Below, piece by piece: positions 43,330-53,709 of a DNA stretch of 64,000 nt. The notes below the pieces were generated by a model, which had not been told where the DNA came from, searched no databases, and saw only the letters and a list, made by a program, of their open reading frames with translations. The translations under genes and the position numbers were made by a program. Each line of letters begins with the position of its first letter. Position 1 is the stretch's first letter. The stretch spans positions 43,821,119 through 43,885,118 of the forward strand of contig OU862928.1 of the NCBI GenBank assembly GCA_917880885.1, given 5' to 3'. The DNA is from Limnephilus marmoratus (lineage: Eukaryota; Arthropoda; Insecta; Trichoptera; Limnephilidae).

Positions 43330-43765
43330 CAGGAATATTGAAAAGTAATGAATTAATCGTCAATAGTGTGGTTTTCAGCCCGTGTAATTGCATTTTTATT
43401 TCTTGACAATTAAAGGAGAAAAAAATAGGAGGCAATACTTTTTGACTTACACTCGTATATAAGAGAAGCACCAGAGAGTTCATTAAAATAATACGGTTTG
43501 CTAAAGATAATTTTTGATTTGCTTATTTTAATTGCATCAATGATGCAATGGGCAGTGGGCAGGATATTATTTATTAACATTAAAATAATTACTTTAAGAA
43601 ATCTATTACGTTTTTATTTGCTATTATTAAATTAAATTAACTATGAATTTTAATGTAGAGTTGTAAAAAATAATTAACTTGTGGATAAAAACGGTATCCA
43701 CCTAAATTAATAGTTATTTATTTTTATTTTTAATTTAATGACTAATACCTCTAATTGTAATATTT
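43330..43765. other. Mariner end and AT-rich spacer
   Basis: 43330-43455 is the right end of the mariner element. 43458-43765 is AT-rich with no recognised gene. Confidence 0.5.
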
Positions 43766-43766
43766 T

Positions 43767-44030
43767 AATTAAATGAAGACAAAATTAGCGAAATGCATTA
43801 ATAAAATGAAGATAACGTCGGTAGTTCTTAGTCGAAGTATAATATAGTTAAAAATGACCGAATCAGATAGGGAAAGATTAGTTCAGTTGGTAGAGCTCCA
43901 CCCCGGCACGGCGGGTGTAGGTCCTAGGTTAGAATCCTAGATGTGACCGTATCTTTTTCTGATTTTTATGTTTTTAGATTTTAGATTGAGTTTCGAGTTT
44001 AGAAATAGAAAACATAAAAATAAAAAATGA
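43767..44030 (+). mobile_element. tRNA-headed repeat with foldback-family arm
   Basis: It starts AATTAAATGAAGACAAAATT, shared with the foldback at 28970-29101. It carries a tRNA-like core at about 43883-43955: GTTCAGTTGGTAGAGCTC (A-box region) and a perfect T-arm, CTAGG-TTAGAAT-CCTAG at 43924-43940. The acceptor stem does not pair, so this is not a functional tRNA. Its right side has TTTTTAGATTTTAGATTGAG, the counterpart of the other foldback arm. Confidence 0.6.
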
Positions 44031-44094
44031 AAAATAAAAATAAAATTACAATTAAAGAGAGGCAAGACTAAAGACATAATTGATACATAATAAA

Positions 44095-44590
44095 TTAGCA
44101 TATATTTTTCAGCAATCGCAGAGTATTTTCACGAAAAATTTTAAGACCATCGGCGAAAAAAGCATAATCACAGTTTAATTGTGAACCACGGTCATTTATG
44201 AATATTATAAAAAAAAGAGGTCCCAGATTTGACCCCTGTGGTACACCAGAAGTTACATTTATAGGAGATGATTTAATAAAATTTATAAGAAATACAGAAC
44301 AGAGAAAATGAAAAAAATAAAAAGAAAAGACAAGAGGAAATAATAATGGAAAAAACATTAAAACGAAAAGCGGAAAAACAGAGATTAGTACAAAAAAGTT
44401 CTTTCACTTAACCATTTTTTTAGCGTACATAAATCTTTCTGAAACCCAATTTTACATTTTATAGCGTTGGATGACATGTTGTAAACTATTGGAACAAGGT
44501 ATTCTAGTTCTAGAGTTCTGTGACCGTATTTATTTAGGTATCTGGGAATTATAAGTCCATCAAAATGTAAAAACTTCGTTAGTCAGTGCT
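44095..44590 (-). pseudogene. LINE reverse transcriptase core remnant with mutated FADD
   Basis: At 44105-44265 the minus strand reads SGVPQGSNLGPLFFIIFIND and then YAFFADGLKIFREN. The GVPQGSNLGP block and the polymerase box are clear, but the catalytic FADD is FADG. Farther upstream on the same strand (44400-44590), FDGLIIPRYLNKYGHRTLEL is present; this part is not assigned. Confidence 0.6.
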
Positions 44591-44629
44591 TGGATACAGT
44601 TTTTCTTCAGATTTTCTGGTTTGTTTGTC

Positions 44630-45010
44630 TTCAACGTGAATACCGCACAAAAATCCCAACTGCTTCCGTGTGGAACCAGTGAGAATATGGCATCCCCAAT
44701 GATGTGAGGATGCAGGTAGTAGAGAGGGAAAGGAGATGAGGAAGAGGCCGGTGGCGAAGTTCCTGGCTTTTCAAATCTGGTCACAAAACACGGCTAAAGC
44801 CATTTTAGTAAAGTTTCAATTATGAATGGTGATCCTACACCCGGGTCACCCGGGCGACACTAAGAGTATCTTCCATCCTGCAACGTGCCGTAAATATCAC
44901 ATATATTTTTATAAATTGTGAAATAACACAAATTAACCAAATAAAATTTATTTGGGCACGCCAGGATTTGAACCCGCGACTTCCGGATTGCTAGTTGAGA
45001 GCCCTACCCC
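44630..45010 (-). mobile_element. tRNA-derived SINE family S
   Basis: It is reversed relative to 29905-30290. The head near 44965-45010 reads, on the minus strand, GGTAGGGCTCTCAACTAGCA and GTCGCGGGTTCAAATCC, the best preserved B-box of the family. The body has GGCACGTTGCAGG, GTGTAGGATCACC and CCCCAATGATGTG-type variants. Confidence 0.8.
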
Positions 45011-45014
45011 TTGC

Positions 45015-45150
45015 TTACGGAGGTCTTCGAGGGTCAAGTCAGACGCATCCGCCGCCAAGACCCGGACACACCATACACCAAACGTGAAAACCATTTGGCG
45101 TGACCTATGGCAGAAGTGATGGTTATCCAATAAACGTTTCCTCGCAAATT
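45015..45150 (-). mobile_element. Head of the hairpin-tailed SINE-like family
   Basis: The minus strand contains TTATTGGATAACCATCACTT, CTGCCATAGGTCACGCC and GGGTCTTGGCGGCGGATGCG, the 5' part of the family. The tail is missing. Confidence 0.7.
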
Positions 45151-45439
45151 GAATACAATTATTTTGACATATAATTTTATGTAAGTATGAACAATGCACC
45201 TTTAATTACAGTGAACGTAATTCCGACATAACCCAATATGCACCTGACCTGACATAGCATTGACTTAGGTCATAGTAGTTTAGCAGGTACCTCTGAGAGA
45301 GATAATTTAGTACAATCTGCTTCCAAACCAATGGTCCGAAAATGTTCAAATTTAGGCTGCATTAGCGTACACTGGAGGTAATACTATTATCATCTTCTAC
45401 AATCGATATATAACAGCAATATAATAGCCCTCTCTTACC

Positions 45440-45960
45440 TAATTTCTATTTAAATATGACACCATCTAAGAGTTATGTCATAATACAAGCCTCCAACTCT
45501 CTTGTTACCCTCGTAAACCCCATTGGCATTTCTTCCATCATCAAAAAAGATAGATCCCGCAATGTTTGGGCAGAGTATTGGCACATTGCTAGTCAATCCT
45601 GGGGAGCCTGCTATGCCTCAATACAAAGAACTATCTCATCAAAACCGTGATTTCAACAATTCCCTCATTTATCCGAAAAAGAAATTCCCTCACATATTCG
45701 AATGAGAATTGGACAATGCTCCGTTCCTTCTCATCTTTTTAAAATTCAAGTCTTAAACTCCCCAAATTATACATTCTGTGGTCTAGAAGTAGGAACGTTA
45801 GATCGCAAATTTTTCATTGTCTCTCTGTAAATAAATTTAATGTCTTTCATCAAACCTCTTCTAAAATTTGCCTCTTCTCCATTCAACATCTCATCTGTTC
45901 TAAGTCTGAACTCGACTACAAACTTTCATATAATTTTGAAATTTGCCCATTTAAGTAAAA
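45440..45960 (+). pseudogene. I/LOA-type LINE C-terminal remnant
   Basis: With frameshifts: RNVWAEYWHIASQSWGACYA, SIQRTISSKP, then EIPSHIRMRIGQCSVPSHLF, KIQVLNSPNYTFCGLEVGTL. The pattern (IRxRxGHxxxPxHLxKIxxxxSPxCxxCxxxxxTLDH) is that of the region after RNase H in I-group LINEs. No intact domain. Confidence 0.5.
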
Positions 45961-45964
45961 ATTA

Positions 45965-46535
45965 ATATATAAATTTCCTTTCTTCATAATTTGAAATGAT
46001 GCCCTAAAACACTCGGGAAGGGTGAAAGCCAGAAACATTAAAAAAATACTCCCTATCGAATTCCTATCCCTCGTTTCAAAACCTAGACATAAATGTAAGT
46101 TCCCTGCAATATAAAACAGGGCACAAAGTTATAGGTCAAATACTATGTTGTAAGTTAAATGTATCGTCCAATGGCAAGCCTAAAACTGTTAGATGTTTAG
46201 ATTTGCCTCGCCTACTCGAAGCTACCTATAAGGTACATACATTTTTAAATCATATAGCTCATTAGATCGTTAATGATAAAATCCGCGATATCCCCCATCT
46301 AAAATATATCTAACGGCCTCATTTTTGTGTTTGAAAAATGGTCTTCACACAGCTCGTCTAGTGAGAGTCGGGAAGAACTTGCTGGACGACAACTTTGCTA
46401 CGTGTAGTCCAACAAAAGGTATCAAAGGTTCATATATCTTTCGACTGGAGGAGATAATGCACTTCATTTTTGATAAATGTTTTCAAGCCAATACTTTTAG
46501 TATTGCTGTCATGGACATATGAATATATCTGGACC
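45965..46535. other. No gene recognised
   Basis: Possible LINE debris in broken frames around 45985-46330; nothing specific can be supported. Confidence 0.3.
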
Positions 46536-46539
46536 TAAG

Positions 46540-47110
46540 TGATAAAAGCGTATTATTTCCCCCTCCCCATACCGGTTCCATGGAGCCGGCTGGGCTTACG
46601 AGAGCCTCACTTGAATCTAAAAAATGTGACGTCATCATTCTTGTCCTGACCAGCGCCGAGCTCACATCGTACATTTTACGAAATAACACGGCAAAATGAG
46701 AGCTTGTGCTGTACATGCTATACCCTAAAATATGTGAACAAAGCGTATGTGGGCGGTTCTCAAGTGAGCTCGTCGCTGGTTACAGGGGTAAGTAAATTAT
46801 GAAACATTTGTAAAAGTATCTTAACTAAATACAACAACAAAATATTCTTCTGTGAAAATCGGCGAACTTTACTTTGCCGCATTTGGATTTCGCAAATATG
46901 TTAATAACATGGCGAGCAATTCGCGCTCCCATGTAAAAAGGTCTATTCACTCAATAGCAGATTTTGCTTTTAAGAACTAAATGATCAAATTATAATGCGA
47001 GATGCCTATATACTGTCAGATTGATCTTTTTAACGAATCACAGTCATCTTTCCCCTCTTCGCCCCCCATAGTTTGGTTTTACCCCTCATTGTATCTTCTC
47101 GTCTATTAAA
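46540..47110 (-). repeat. ~600-bp interspersed repeat U (copy 2)
   Basis: This is the reverse complement of 37405-38015 with scattered differences and a few indels. The outer ends of the two copies lie in different flanking sequence, so this is an interspersed family rather than a segmental duplication. Confidence 0.8.
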
Positions 47111-47288
47111 TTTGGATGTCTATGATCGCTGTTAATTTTGAGGTTTACTTGTCTTGTCCAGTTAGTCGATGACCAGCAAATAGATGAGGTATTCCTATCT
47201 CACGACTATAATTTTGATTAAAAATGTTTGGCGATTAAATTAAAAGTTGTTGTATTGATTAACTTAGTTGTGAGTCACTAGGTATAAA

Positions 47289-48795
47289 CAGCGCCGGATC
47301 TGCCATACGTTCAAAAACGTGCAAAAACCTGGCGCCAACTCCGAAGGGGCGCCGTGAGAAAATAAATATTGTATTAAAATTTAGTTATAATATTCCCTGA
47401 ATCGTTTAAAAATTACCAATAGTACGATATAATTATTACGCTCGAGCAACACTTTCCAAAGAAACAGAATGCGCACGCATCAGGTTGGTATCAACGGCTT
47501 ACGAATTTACAGTCAGTTACAGAATTTTTTTACAAATTCCATATATTTAGTTTAAGCGTAAGATCTATTTTTCCATATATCTTTTATGACGAATGGGTGC
47601 GATCCAAATTCAATAACCAATCGCAGCGCGGTATATTTGTACTAGTCAAAGATATTCAAATACAGAAAGATATGCTATGGTGTCCGCGCAACTGTCGCCG
47701 GACTACGCGCTAATTAGCGTAGTTTTCATACAAAAAGAATTTGTTCATTTTGTTGATTTTTTGAAAATGTGCATTAATATTGGTTAACAATATATTTTGA
47801 ATAAGGAAAGAATTCGTTTCTTTTAGTTTAACGTTCGTTTGATTTATTCGTTAATTATTTGTTCTTTTAGTTTATTTGTTAATTGGTAAACAATATCGGC
47901 GACACCCGGAAGCGCAGACTCACATAGTAAAAACAGCAGATAGCACATCTACTTATATTTCAATATCTTTGGTTCTAGTGAATCAAACAAACCGACTTGC
48001 GCCTTTCAAAATGCTGACAATTTTAGTTAATGTGTCGTCCGTACGCTCGCTATTGTTTTATTTTGTACGAGTTAAGTCTCTAGGAGAAGGTAATTAAAGA
48101 CCATTTTCTTATGAAATCTTCAGTAAATTCCATTAACAAAAGTATCGCACGGGTTGCAGGATTTGCAGGTTGCAACGTGTTGACAGTTTCATCATTGATT
48201 TGACATATTATTTGAAGTTCGTTAAATGTATAATTAATATCTATTAGATTTGTTGGATTTGTTATTTTACGGTGTCAGTCTAAACGTCTTTCGTAAGCCG
48301 TAGATACCATATGTCAGGTTTAGTGTTTGTTCGCTCAATTTGGTGTTTGTTCGCTTAACACAGGGGAAATGCAAGGTACAAATTTGAGGTTATATTCTTA
48401 TTAGATTTTTAAATTTATAACTAAATTTCTATTGGTTGTTAGAGGTTATAAAAGTACTGTGGATTACAATAAATAGAATAATAATTTAAAAAAAAACTGT
48501 CAGGCTCGCAGAATCTAAAACGTAGAATTAAAGAGCAGAATGATATAAAAAAACTCGTTTCCATTGGGATTTTTTTTATTCCAATTTCTCCAGCACCGAT
48601 AAAAAATGATGTCCCGCGCAATGACGTTACAATGGTTCCGAGCACATCTAAACAGATATCTTTCGCACAAATTCCTACGCTAAATATAAAAAAATTGGGG
48701 TGAACGAATTTTTAATCAAAATAAAAATATAGGGGGGGGGGGGGCGCCATCGGTACCTACTGCACAGGGCGCCAGATTTCGTAGATCCGGCCCTG
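47289..48795 (+). mobile_element. hAT element, perfect 8-bp target duplication
   Basis: GGTATAAA is duplicated exactly at 47281-47288 and 48796-48803. The ends are CAGCGCCGGATCTGCC and, reversed from the right, CAGGGCCGGATCTACG, typical hAT-style CAG...CTG termini. Subterminal GGCGCC motifs occur at both ends. Near 48500-48640 the plus strand reads LSGSQNLKRRIKEQND and DVPRNDVTMVPSTS, reminiscent of the N-terminus of ZMYM/hAT-type transposases, but the frame is short and broken. A G12 run lies at 48732-48743. The element is about 1.5 kb and non-autonomous. Confidence 0.9.
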
Positions 48796-49039
48796 GGTAT
48801 AAATCTCAGTTGTAGTTACTAGTAAAAAATCTTAGTGTTGTAAGTCACTTACTAGTTAAAAAAACTTTGTTGCAAGTCAATGGTAAAAAAAGCTTAGCTA
48901 TAAGTTAATAGGTACTCGTATAAGTAAAAAAAAAATCAACCACGAATAAATTTGTATCAAAAATAGAAAAATTACAGTTATATAGAATAAATCGTCAAAA
49001 TTATTCATTTTCCGTGAAAAACAAACAAAAACCAGAAAC

Positions 49040-49225
49040 GTTTTAAGGTTTTCACGGTCAAAAGTATTTTCGTTATTTGTTTTTGGGGTGTTATGCCATG
49101 TTGCGCTACCTCCTTCTTTAGCCAACGTTTCGGACAGCGTTGCAGTGTCCAAAACGTTGGCCAAAGAAGGGGGTAGCGCAATACGGCATAACACCCCAAA
49201 AACAAATAACGAAAAAACAAAAACC
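49040..49225. repeat. Near-perfect palindrome of the Penelope-like tail family
   Basis: The left arm GTTATTTGTTTTTGGGGTGT to CCAACGTTTCGGAC is mirrored by GTCCAAAACGTTGG to ACACCCCAAAAACAAATAAC, about 70 bp per arm. It belongs to the family at 3862-4085. The centre is GCGTTGCA. Confidence 0.85.
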
Positions 49226-49635
49226 ATTTTTTGTGAAAATGATCGCTTCAAAAAGACCGAACAATAAAATATTCTTGAAATGTTTTGCGATTTATTTAAT
49301 TTCACGATTAAAAAAATTGACGCATCTCGGCTACCTACCTGTCTGTCGAGGTCAATCACCCGCGGAAAAAAACCTCCGCGGCAAGATTAATAATGGACTC
49401 CTCGGGTATCCAATCACTTGCAACGGTAAGACCGAAAGTGAAATAAAAAACACACCTGTTATAATTAAGACGTGGGAAAAAAACTTATTATTACATTAAT
49501 AGAGGTTCAGGTTTAAGTGCTTACTAAATGCACATTAAACTGATTATTGTATACTTTAAAACTGAAATAGCTTTTGAAAGCTATAATATGCTTCTTTTGT
49601 GAAACTAATTGTCAATTTTGGAGACGGGTTTGGAC
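49226..49635. other. No gene recognised; one exon-like patch
   Basis: At 49310-49435 a GC-richer stretch reads LTHLGYLPVCRGQSP on the plus strand and ends in AACG|GTAAGACC, a consensus donor. No domain is recognisable and no acceptor is obvious. Confidence 0.25.
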
Positions 49636-49639
49636 ATTG

Positions 49640-49985
49640 CCGCCCTGCAAACCTTTTATTGGATAACTCTACCGTAGGTCACCCCAAATGATTTTCTGTA
49701 TTTATTGAATTATCATTGGTGTCCAGGTTCATGGGGTGAATCTGCCCATCTACTGCGTAGCGGGCCGGATCGAGAGAGAATGGTTGAGGGAAACTTTTTG
49801 ATCTCTTCAGCTGGGCTCTCTTGATCCATTACCTTGCACCGCAGTAGGGGGGATGGATTTATATGTTCATCACTCCTCGACACATTGACCTAAAAATGAA
49901 TAAAAAGAACCTCCACACAGCAATCCCAAAAATGATACGGGCCCTGGGGGGCATTATTTTTCTCAGGACCACTGTGTGTAACAGC
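49640..49985 (+). mobile_element. Hairpin-tailed SINE-like copy
   Basis: The head has GCCGCCCTGCAAACC, TTATTGGATAACTCTACC and GTCCAGGTTCATGGGGTGA; the middle has GCGGGCCGGATCGAGAGAGA and TTGCACCGCAGTAGGGGGGA; the tail has GGGCCCTGGGGGGCATTATT and TTTCTCAGGACC. Several small deletions. Confidence 0.75.
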
Positions 49986-49989
49986 TCTG

Positions 49990-51280
49990 TTCCTGCAGGA
50001 AATCCCGTAATTATATTTTCATCTTTGTTCACTTACCACTCAAATACTTAAAAATTTTGTATTTATTTGTCAATATCATGTGTCGTGCGTTAGTTTCAAT
50101 ATTCTCCTGACGAAGGAAGGGTTCTACCAAAACCGACTGAGTGTGAATGAAATAAAAGTAAAGTGGTCTGTAACAAATTAATGTGTTTTTTATTGTAGTT
50201 TGATTAAAATGTGATTGAAGGTCTGGATTCGCTGGACACTGAACGCGCTCCGCGGGAATGTGTCGTGTGAAGTATCTGCGAATGTCAGGTAATTTGCATG
50301 TGCACAATGTCGCTAACTGCATAAATCCTATCTAAAACTATAAATCTAGCAAGAACCTACCTCCTCGTATAGATAGATATACAGGTAACACTGTATTCTG
50401 TCTGTTTTCAGAAAAATCGTCTTAAATAGTCTTGTAACCATTGGCGATTTTCTGTAAAGTGCGTTGATGCAGTAAACTGCTGTAAAAATACGAAAATAAT
50501 ACATACTTGGATTTTAATTTTACCGCACTTTAAATGGAGCACTATTTCAATTCCGTTAAAACCCACTCATCAGTATTAATTCTGCTCTAGAGCGAGTCCG
50601 AAATGAATCCCATGCGTGCGTTATGAATTCGGCGCCTATGGGATTTTCTGTTCTAAGAAATAGTTCACATAATATTTGATGGTGGCGCATCAGCGGTAAA
50701 CCGTGCGAGCATGCAAACCTTGGGAATTTGTTAGTGGCCGGGTGCGCAGCGACTATGAAATTTTTTATCGTGAAATTTATTTATTTACACTAATTATTTA
50801 TCCTATTTGAACTCACATACGTTCATTTTTATGTACGTTCTTGTAAATGGTCTATTTTAGGATTTGTTGTATTCATACCGATCCGTTTGAGAATGGCCTT
50901 ACTAAGGACAAAACCGAGGTACATATGACGTCACACGTACCTCGCCAGATTTCGATCATTCGATCGTTTTGGCGGGCTTTGAAAAACTCTTCTTTTTAAT
51001 ATGTTTTAGTTGAGTTCAGTTCTTAATTGTACAATATTTTATCTTACTTCACGACATTAAAAAAATACTCGTATGTTTATGTTTGTTTGTTTTTATTCCA
51101 GAGTTCCTTATTACCTTATAAGTTTTATTTGATGTTGGTAAGGTAACAACTTGCTTGTTTATTTAGCGGATACGTCGATATAATACGCTTCTCATATTTT
51201 ATTTATTATGTAAAAAATTCGATATCCTTTTCTCTGGTATTGAAATTTGAAATATTAAAAAAAACATTAACCAAGTATGA
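49990..51280. other. No gene; Penelope-type tail near 50105-50180
   Basis: CTCCTGACGAAGGAAGGGTT followed by CTACCAAAACCGACTGAGTG resembles the 3' end of Penelope-like elements. The rest is unassigned; a CRE-like TGACGTCA is at about 50927-50934. Confidence 0.35.
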
Positions 51281-51284
51281 CTTT

Positions 51285-51380
51285 AGATTTTCGATGATGG
51301 TCACTATAACCATGTCCGAAACTTTGTCTAAGGAAGAAGGTAGCGCAGCGCGGCATAATACCCCAAAAATAAAACATAAA
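51285..51380 (+). repeat. Penelope-like tail, half copy
   Basis: GATGATGGTCACTATAACCA, TGTCCGAAACTTTG, GAAGAAGGTAGCGCAGCGCG and GCATAATACCCCAAAAAT follow the order of the arm at 56455-56575. Confidence 0.6.
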
Positions 51381-51384
51381 CATT

Positions 51385-52220
51385 TATCAAAAACGATAAA
51401 TCTGATTGCCCTCGTACACATAACATTGCAAATGAACAGTTCCAACAACAAAATAAGCAGAACAAGTTTAGTATGGGTCTCTAATCAAGACCTTGATTCA
51501 GGTCGTTTTCTATTGCAAATTGCAACCACCAATAAAATGCAAGAGATAATTTAGATCGAAGCCAAATATTCAATGATTTGGACTGTAAATCATTTATTAC
51601 CATACGATTTAACCGACTCACATATATTTTTTGCGTATGGTTTCGACTAGACAATTATGGACAGTAATAAATCGGGCTGCGAAAATTTGTTGTATCGAAA
51701 GTAAAGCAAGTTAAGGAGAGCAATTATTTGGGTTGATCTTGGTATTTATTGGCCTTTTGCATTCTGGTTCAGTCGTGGTGAACTTGATGACTCATTTCAA
51801 TATCTGGTTTATCTGTATGACTGTATCAGAACACGGAGAGCATTCCAATTACTTTCAAGTTAATTCAAGCTTTCTTGGCATCTTGTAGAAAATCTTGATA
51901 TTTTGTAGACATTCTGTAGAGTGGAAGATACTCTCAGTACTACCGCCCTGGTAACAGACCTTATTTAAATATTAAAATTTTGCTTATAAATGTCATTATT
52001 TGCTTGTCGTAATGGTCTTTTGTTGACTGATCGTTGCGAAGTTCTGATTTAATTCGACAGTTACGCATTTCGTTTCCATAAATTTGTTTGACTGTTACGT
52101 TTCCGTTTTAATATGGCTGCTGTTTTAAAGGTTCAGTAAAGATTCTTTTTTCAAATGTGAAACCGTTTTGTTTATTTGGAATTTCTTATTAGCATTATTT
52201 CAATATTACAGTACTTACTT
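51385..52220. other. No gene; small SINE S fragment
   Basis: AGAGTGGAAGATACTCTCAG and CCGCCCTGGTAACAGACC at 51918-51961 match the middle of SINE family S. Nothing else is recognised. Confidence 0.5.
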
Positions 52221-52224
52221 TTTT

Positions 52225-53375
52225 TTATTTATTTGGATAGCTTCTCCTGGAAGGCAAGCCCTCATCGACTCTAATCCAATCCATATTCAGGGCACAGATA
52301 TAATCCCTTCTACAGAAATAAAATTTCTAGGTTTCACTATAGACAATAGTCTTTCTCTTGATTCACAAATTTCAAAATCTGTAAGTTCTGGCTTTTTCCA
52401 TCTAAGGCAGATAAAATCAATAAGGCGTTGCCTTCCCTCTGATGGAGCAAAGTCACTCATAAATTCGTTCGTTGTCTCACGTATGGACTATTGTAATAGT
52501 GCGTATGCTGGCTTGCCTAAAAAACAATTGAATAGAATCCAGTCCGTTTTTAATGCTGCGGCGAGAATGATTTTTGGTGAATCTAAGTATTGCCGTATAA
52601 CCCCGCTTCTAAGGGATCTTCATTGGCTTCAATGCCCTGAAAGAATAGAGTTCAAGATCTGCTTAATGACCTTCAAAGCATTGCAAGGAATGGCGCCAGC
52701 CTATATATCGGAACTATGTGTCCGACAAAACTTAAGCGATAGGCAGCTTACTCTAAGGTCAGCAGATCGAGATGTTATTAATCGTTTAATCGAACTTTCT
52801 AAGTCAAATCGAGCCGTTTACTATGATCGATCTTTTCGTGTAACTGGCCCGCTCATTTGGAACAAACTTCCCTCAGCTCTTACTAATATCCAGAACTTGG
52901 CTGAATTCAAAAGAGCTTTAAAAACAAACTTATTTAAAAAATCATACCTTTCATGAATTTTAACTCCTTTTCAATCCACTAATAAGTCATGTTCCTCAAG
53001 TTTCTGGTAATTGTTTGGTTTCGATTACCTCCTTACTATAGTTTTATGTGCACTCTGATTTTGTATTATTTCTAAATGTTAACTGCCTCCTATTCTATAT
53101 AATTTATTTTAAATGATTCTTGTTGAATGGCACCGTGATGGTTTATCATTATATATTGTCCTGTGCCAAACAGCACTCACTATTGTTGTTAATATTGTTC
53201 TTTAGGAATTGCTTTGTATATTTTGTATATTCGTTATTTCACATTATTTAATTAATTTTTTAAGGACTCGTAAGGAACACTATAGGTTAATTTTAAGTTA
53301 ATTATAATCAAGCGCACTTGAAGTGAAATATCACAAAACTGCGCTATATAAATACTACGTTATTATTATTATTAC
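52225..53375 (+). mobile_element. L2-group LINE, 5'-truncated, TTA tail
   Basis: The ORF2 C-terminus is followed by a 3' UTR of about 400 bp, with TATTGTCCTGTGCC and GCGCACTTGAAGTGAAATAT, ending in (TTA)n at 53361-53375. Another copy of the UTR is split around 57590-58440. The UTR-tail pattern and protein match the CR1/L2 superfamily, probably L2. Confidence 0.8.
52228..52956 (+). pseudogene. L2-type LINE ORF2, C-terminal 240 residues
   Basis: The open frame reads STEIKFLGFTIDNSLSLDSQ, LRQIKSIRRCLP, NSFVVSRMDYCNSAYAGLPK, RIQSVFNAAARMIF, ITPLLRDLHWLQCPERIEFK, LQGMAPAYISELC, RSFRVTGPLIWNKLPSAL and FKRALKTNLF. This order is diagnostic of the C-terminal half of L2/CR1-group reverse transcriptases. 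The upstream catalytic core and endonuclease are missing. The frame is intact over the retained part; the Met at 52168 lies in unrelated flanking sequence. Confidence 0.85.
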
Positions 53376-53489
53376 TTTGAGATAGTGACGTTTCTTTGGA
53401 AAATTATTAAATTCCTTATTTGAAATTAAATATATGGTATATAATTAAGTGGGTCGGTTTTAAGGTACCTACTTAATCTCATAATTTTC

Positions 53490-53692
53490 CCGGAACATCG
53501 CCTTGCACCGCATTGGGAGGGATGGATTAATACTCCTGGTAACACCGACCCACAGATTCCTGACCATATTCCTATTTCCTTCCCAGATCTTCATTTCCTC
53601 AAAATATCCTCCACACATCAACCCCAAAGATGACATAGTCCCTCAGGGGAATTATTTTCCTCAGGGCCTCCTGTTAATGTAAAAAACACACA
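53490..53692 (+). mobile_element. Hairpin-tailed SINE-like copy, 3' half
   Basis: CATCGCCTTGCACCGCATTG, a shortened middle, CCCAAAGATGACATAGTCCC and the hairpin TCAGGGGAATTATTTTCCTC. It ends in an A-run merging into an (AT)n stretch (53690-53707). Confidence 0.75.
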
Positions 53693-53709
53693 TATATATA
53701 TATATAAGT

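Larger units (their letters stand above)
41268..43455 (+). mobile_element. Mariner element hosting nested insertions
   Basis: TA flanks both ends (41266-41267 and 43456-43457). The inverted repeats are CGAGGGTCAGTCAAAAAGTA and CGAGTGTAAGTCAAAAAGTA (reversed right end), continuing TGCCTCC and ATTTTTTTC, about 38 bp with few differences. The coding half lies at 41479-42110. The region 42133-43325 is an LTR-like block and a LINE. Confidence 0.85.

Noticed and set aside
43883..43955. Functional tRNA gene
   Set aside because: The T-arm is perfect, but the acceptor stem does not pair and the anticodon arm does not form a 5-bp stem with a 7-nt loop.
49310..49435. Possible host exon ending in a GTAAGA donor
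   Set aside because: No acceptor, no recognisable domain, and it is flanked by repeats; evidence too thin.
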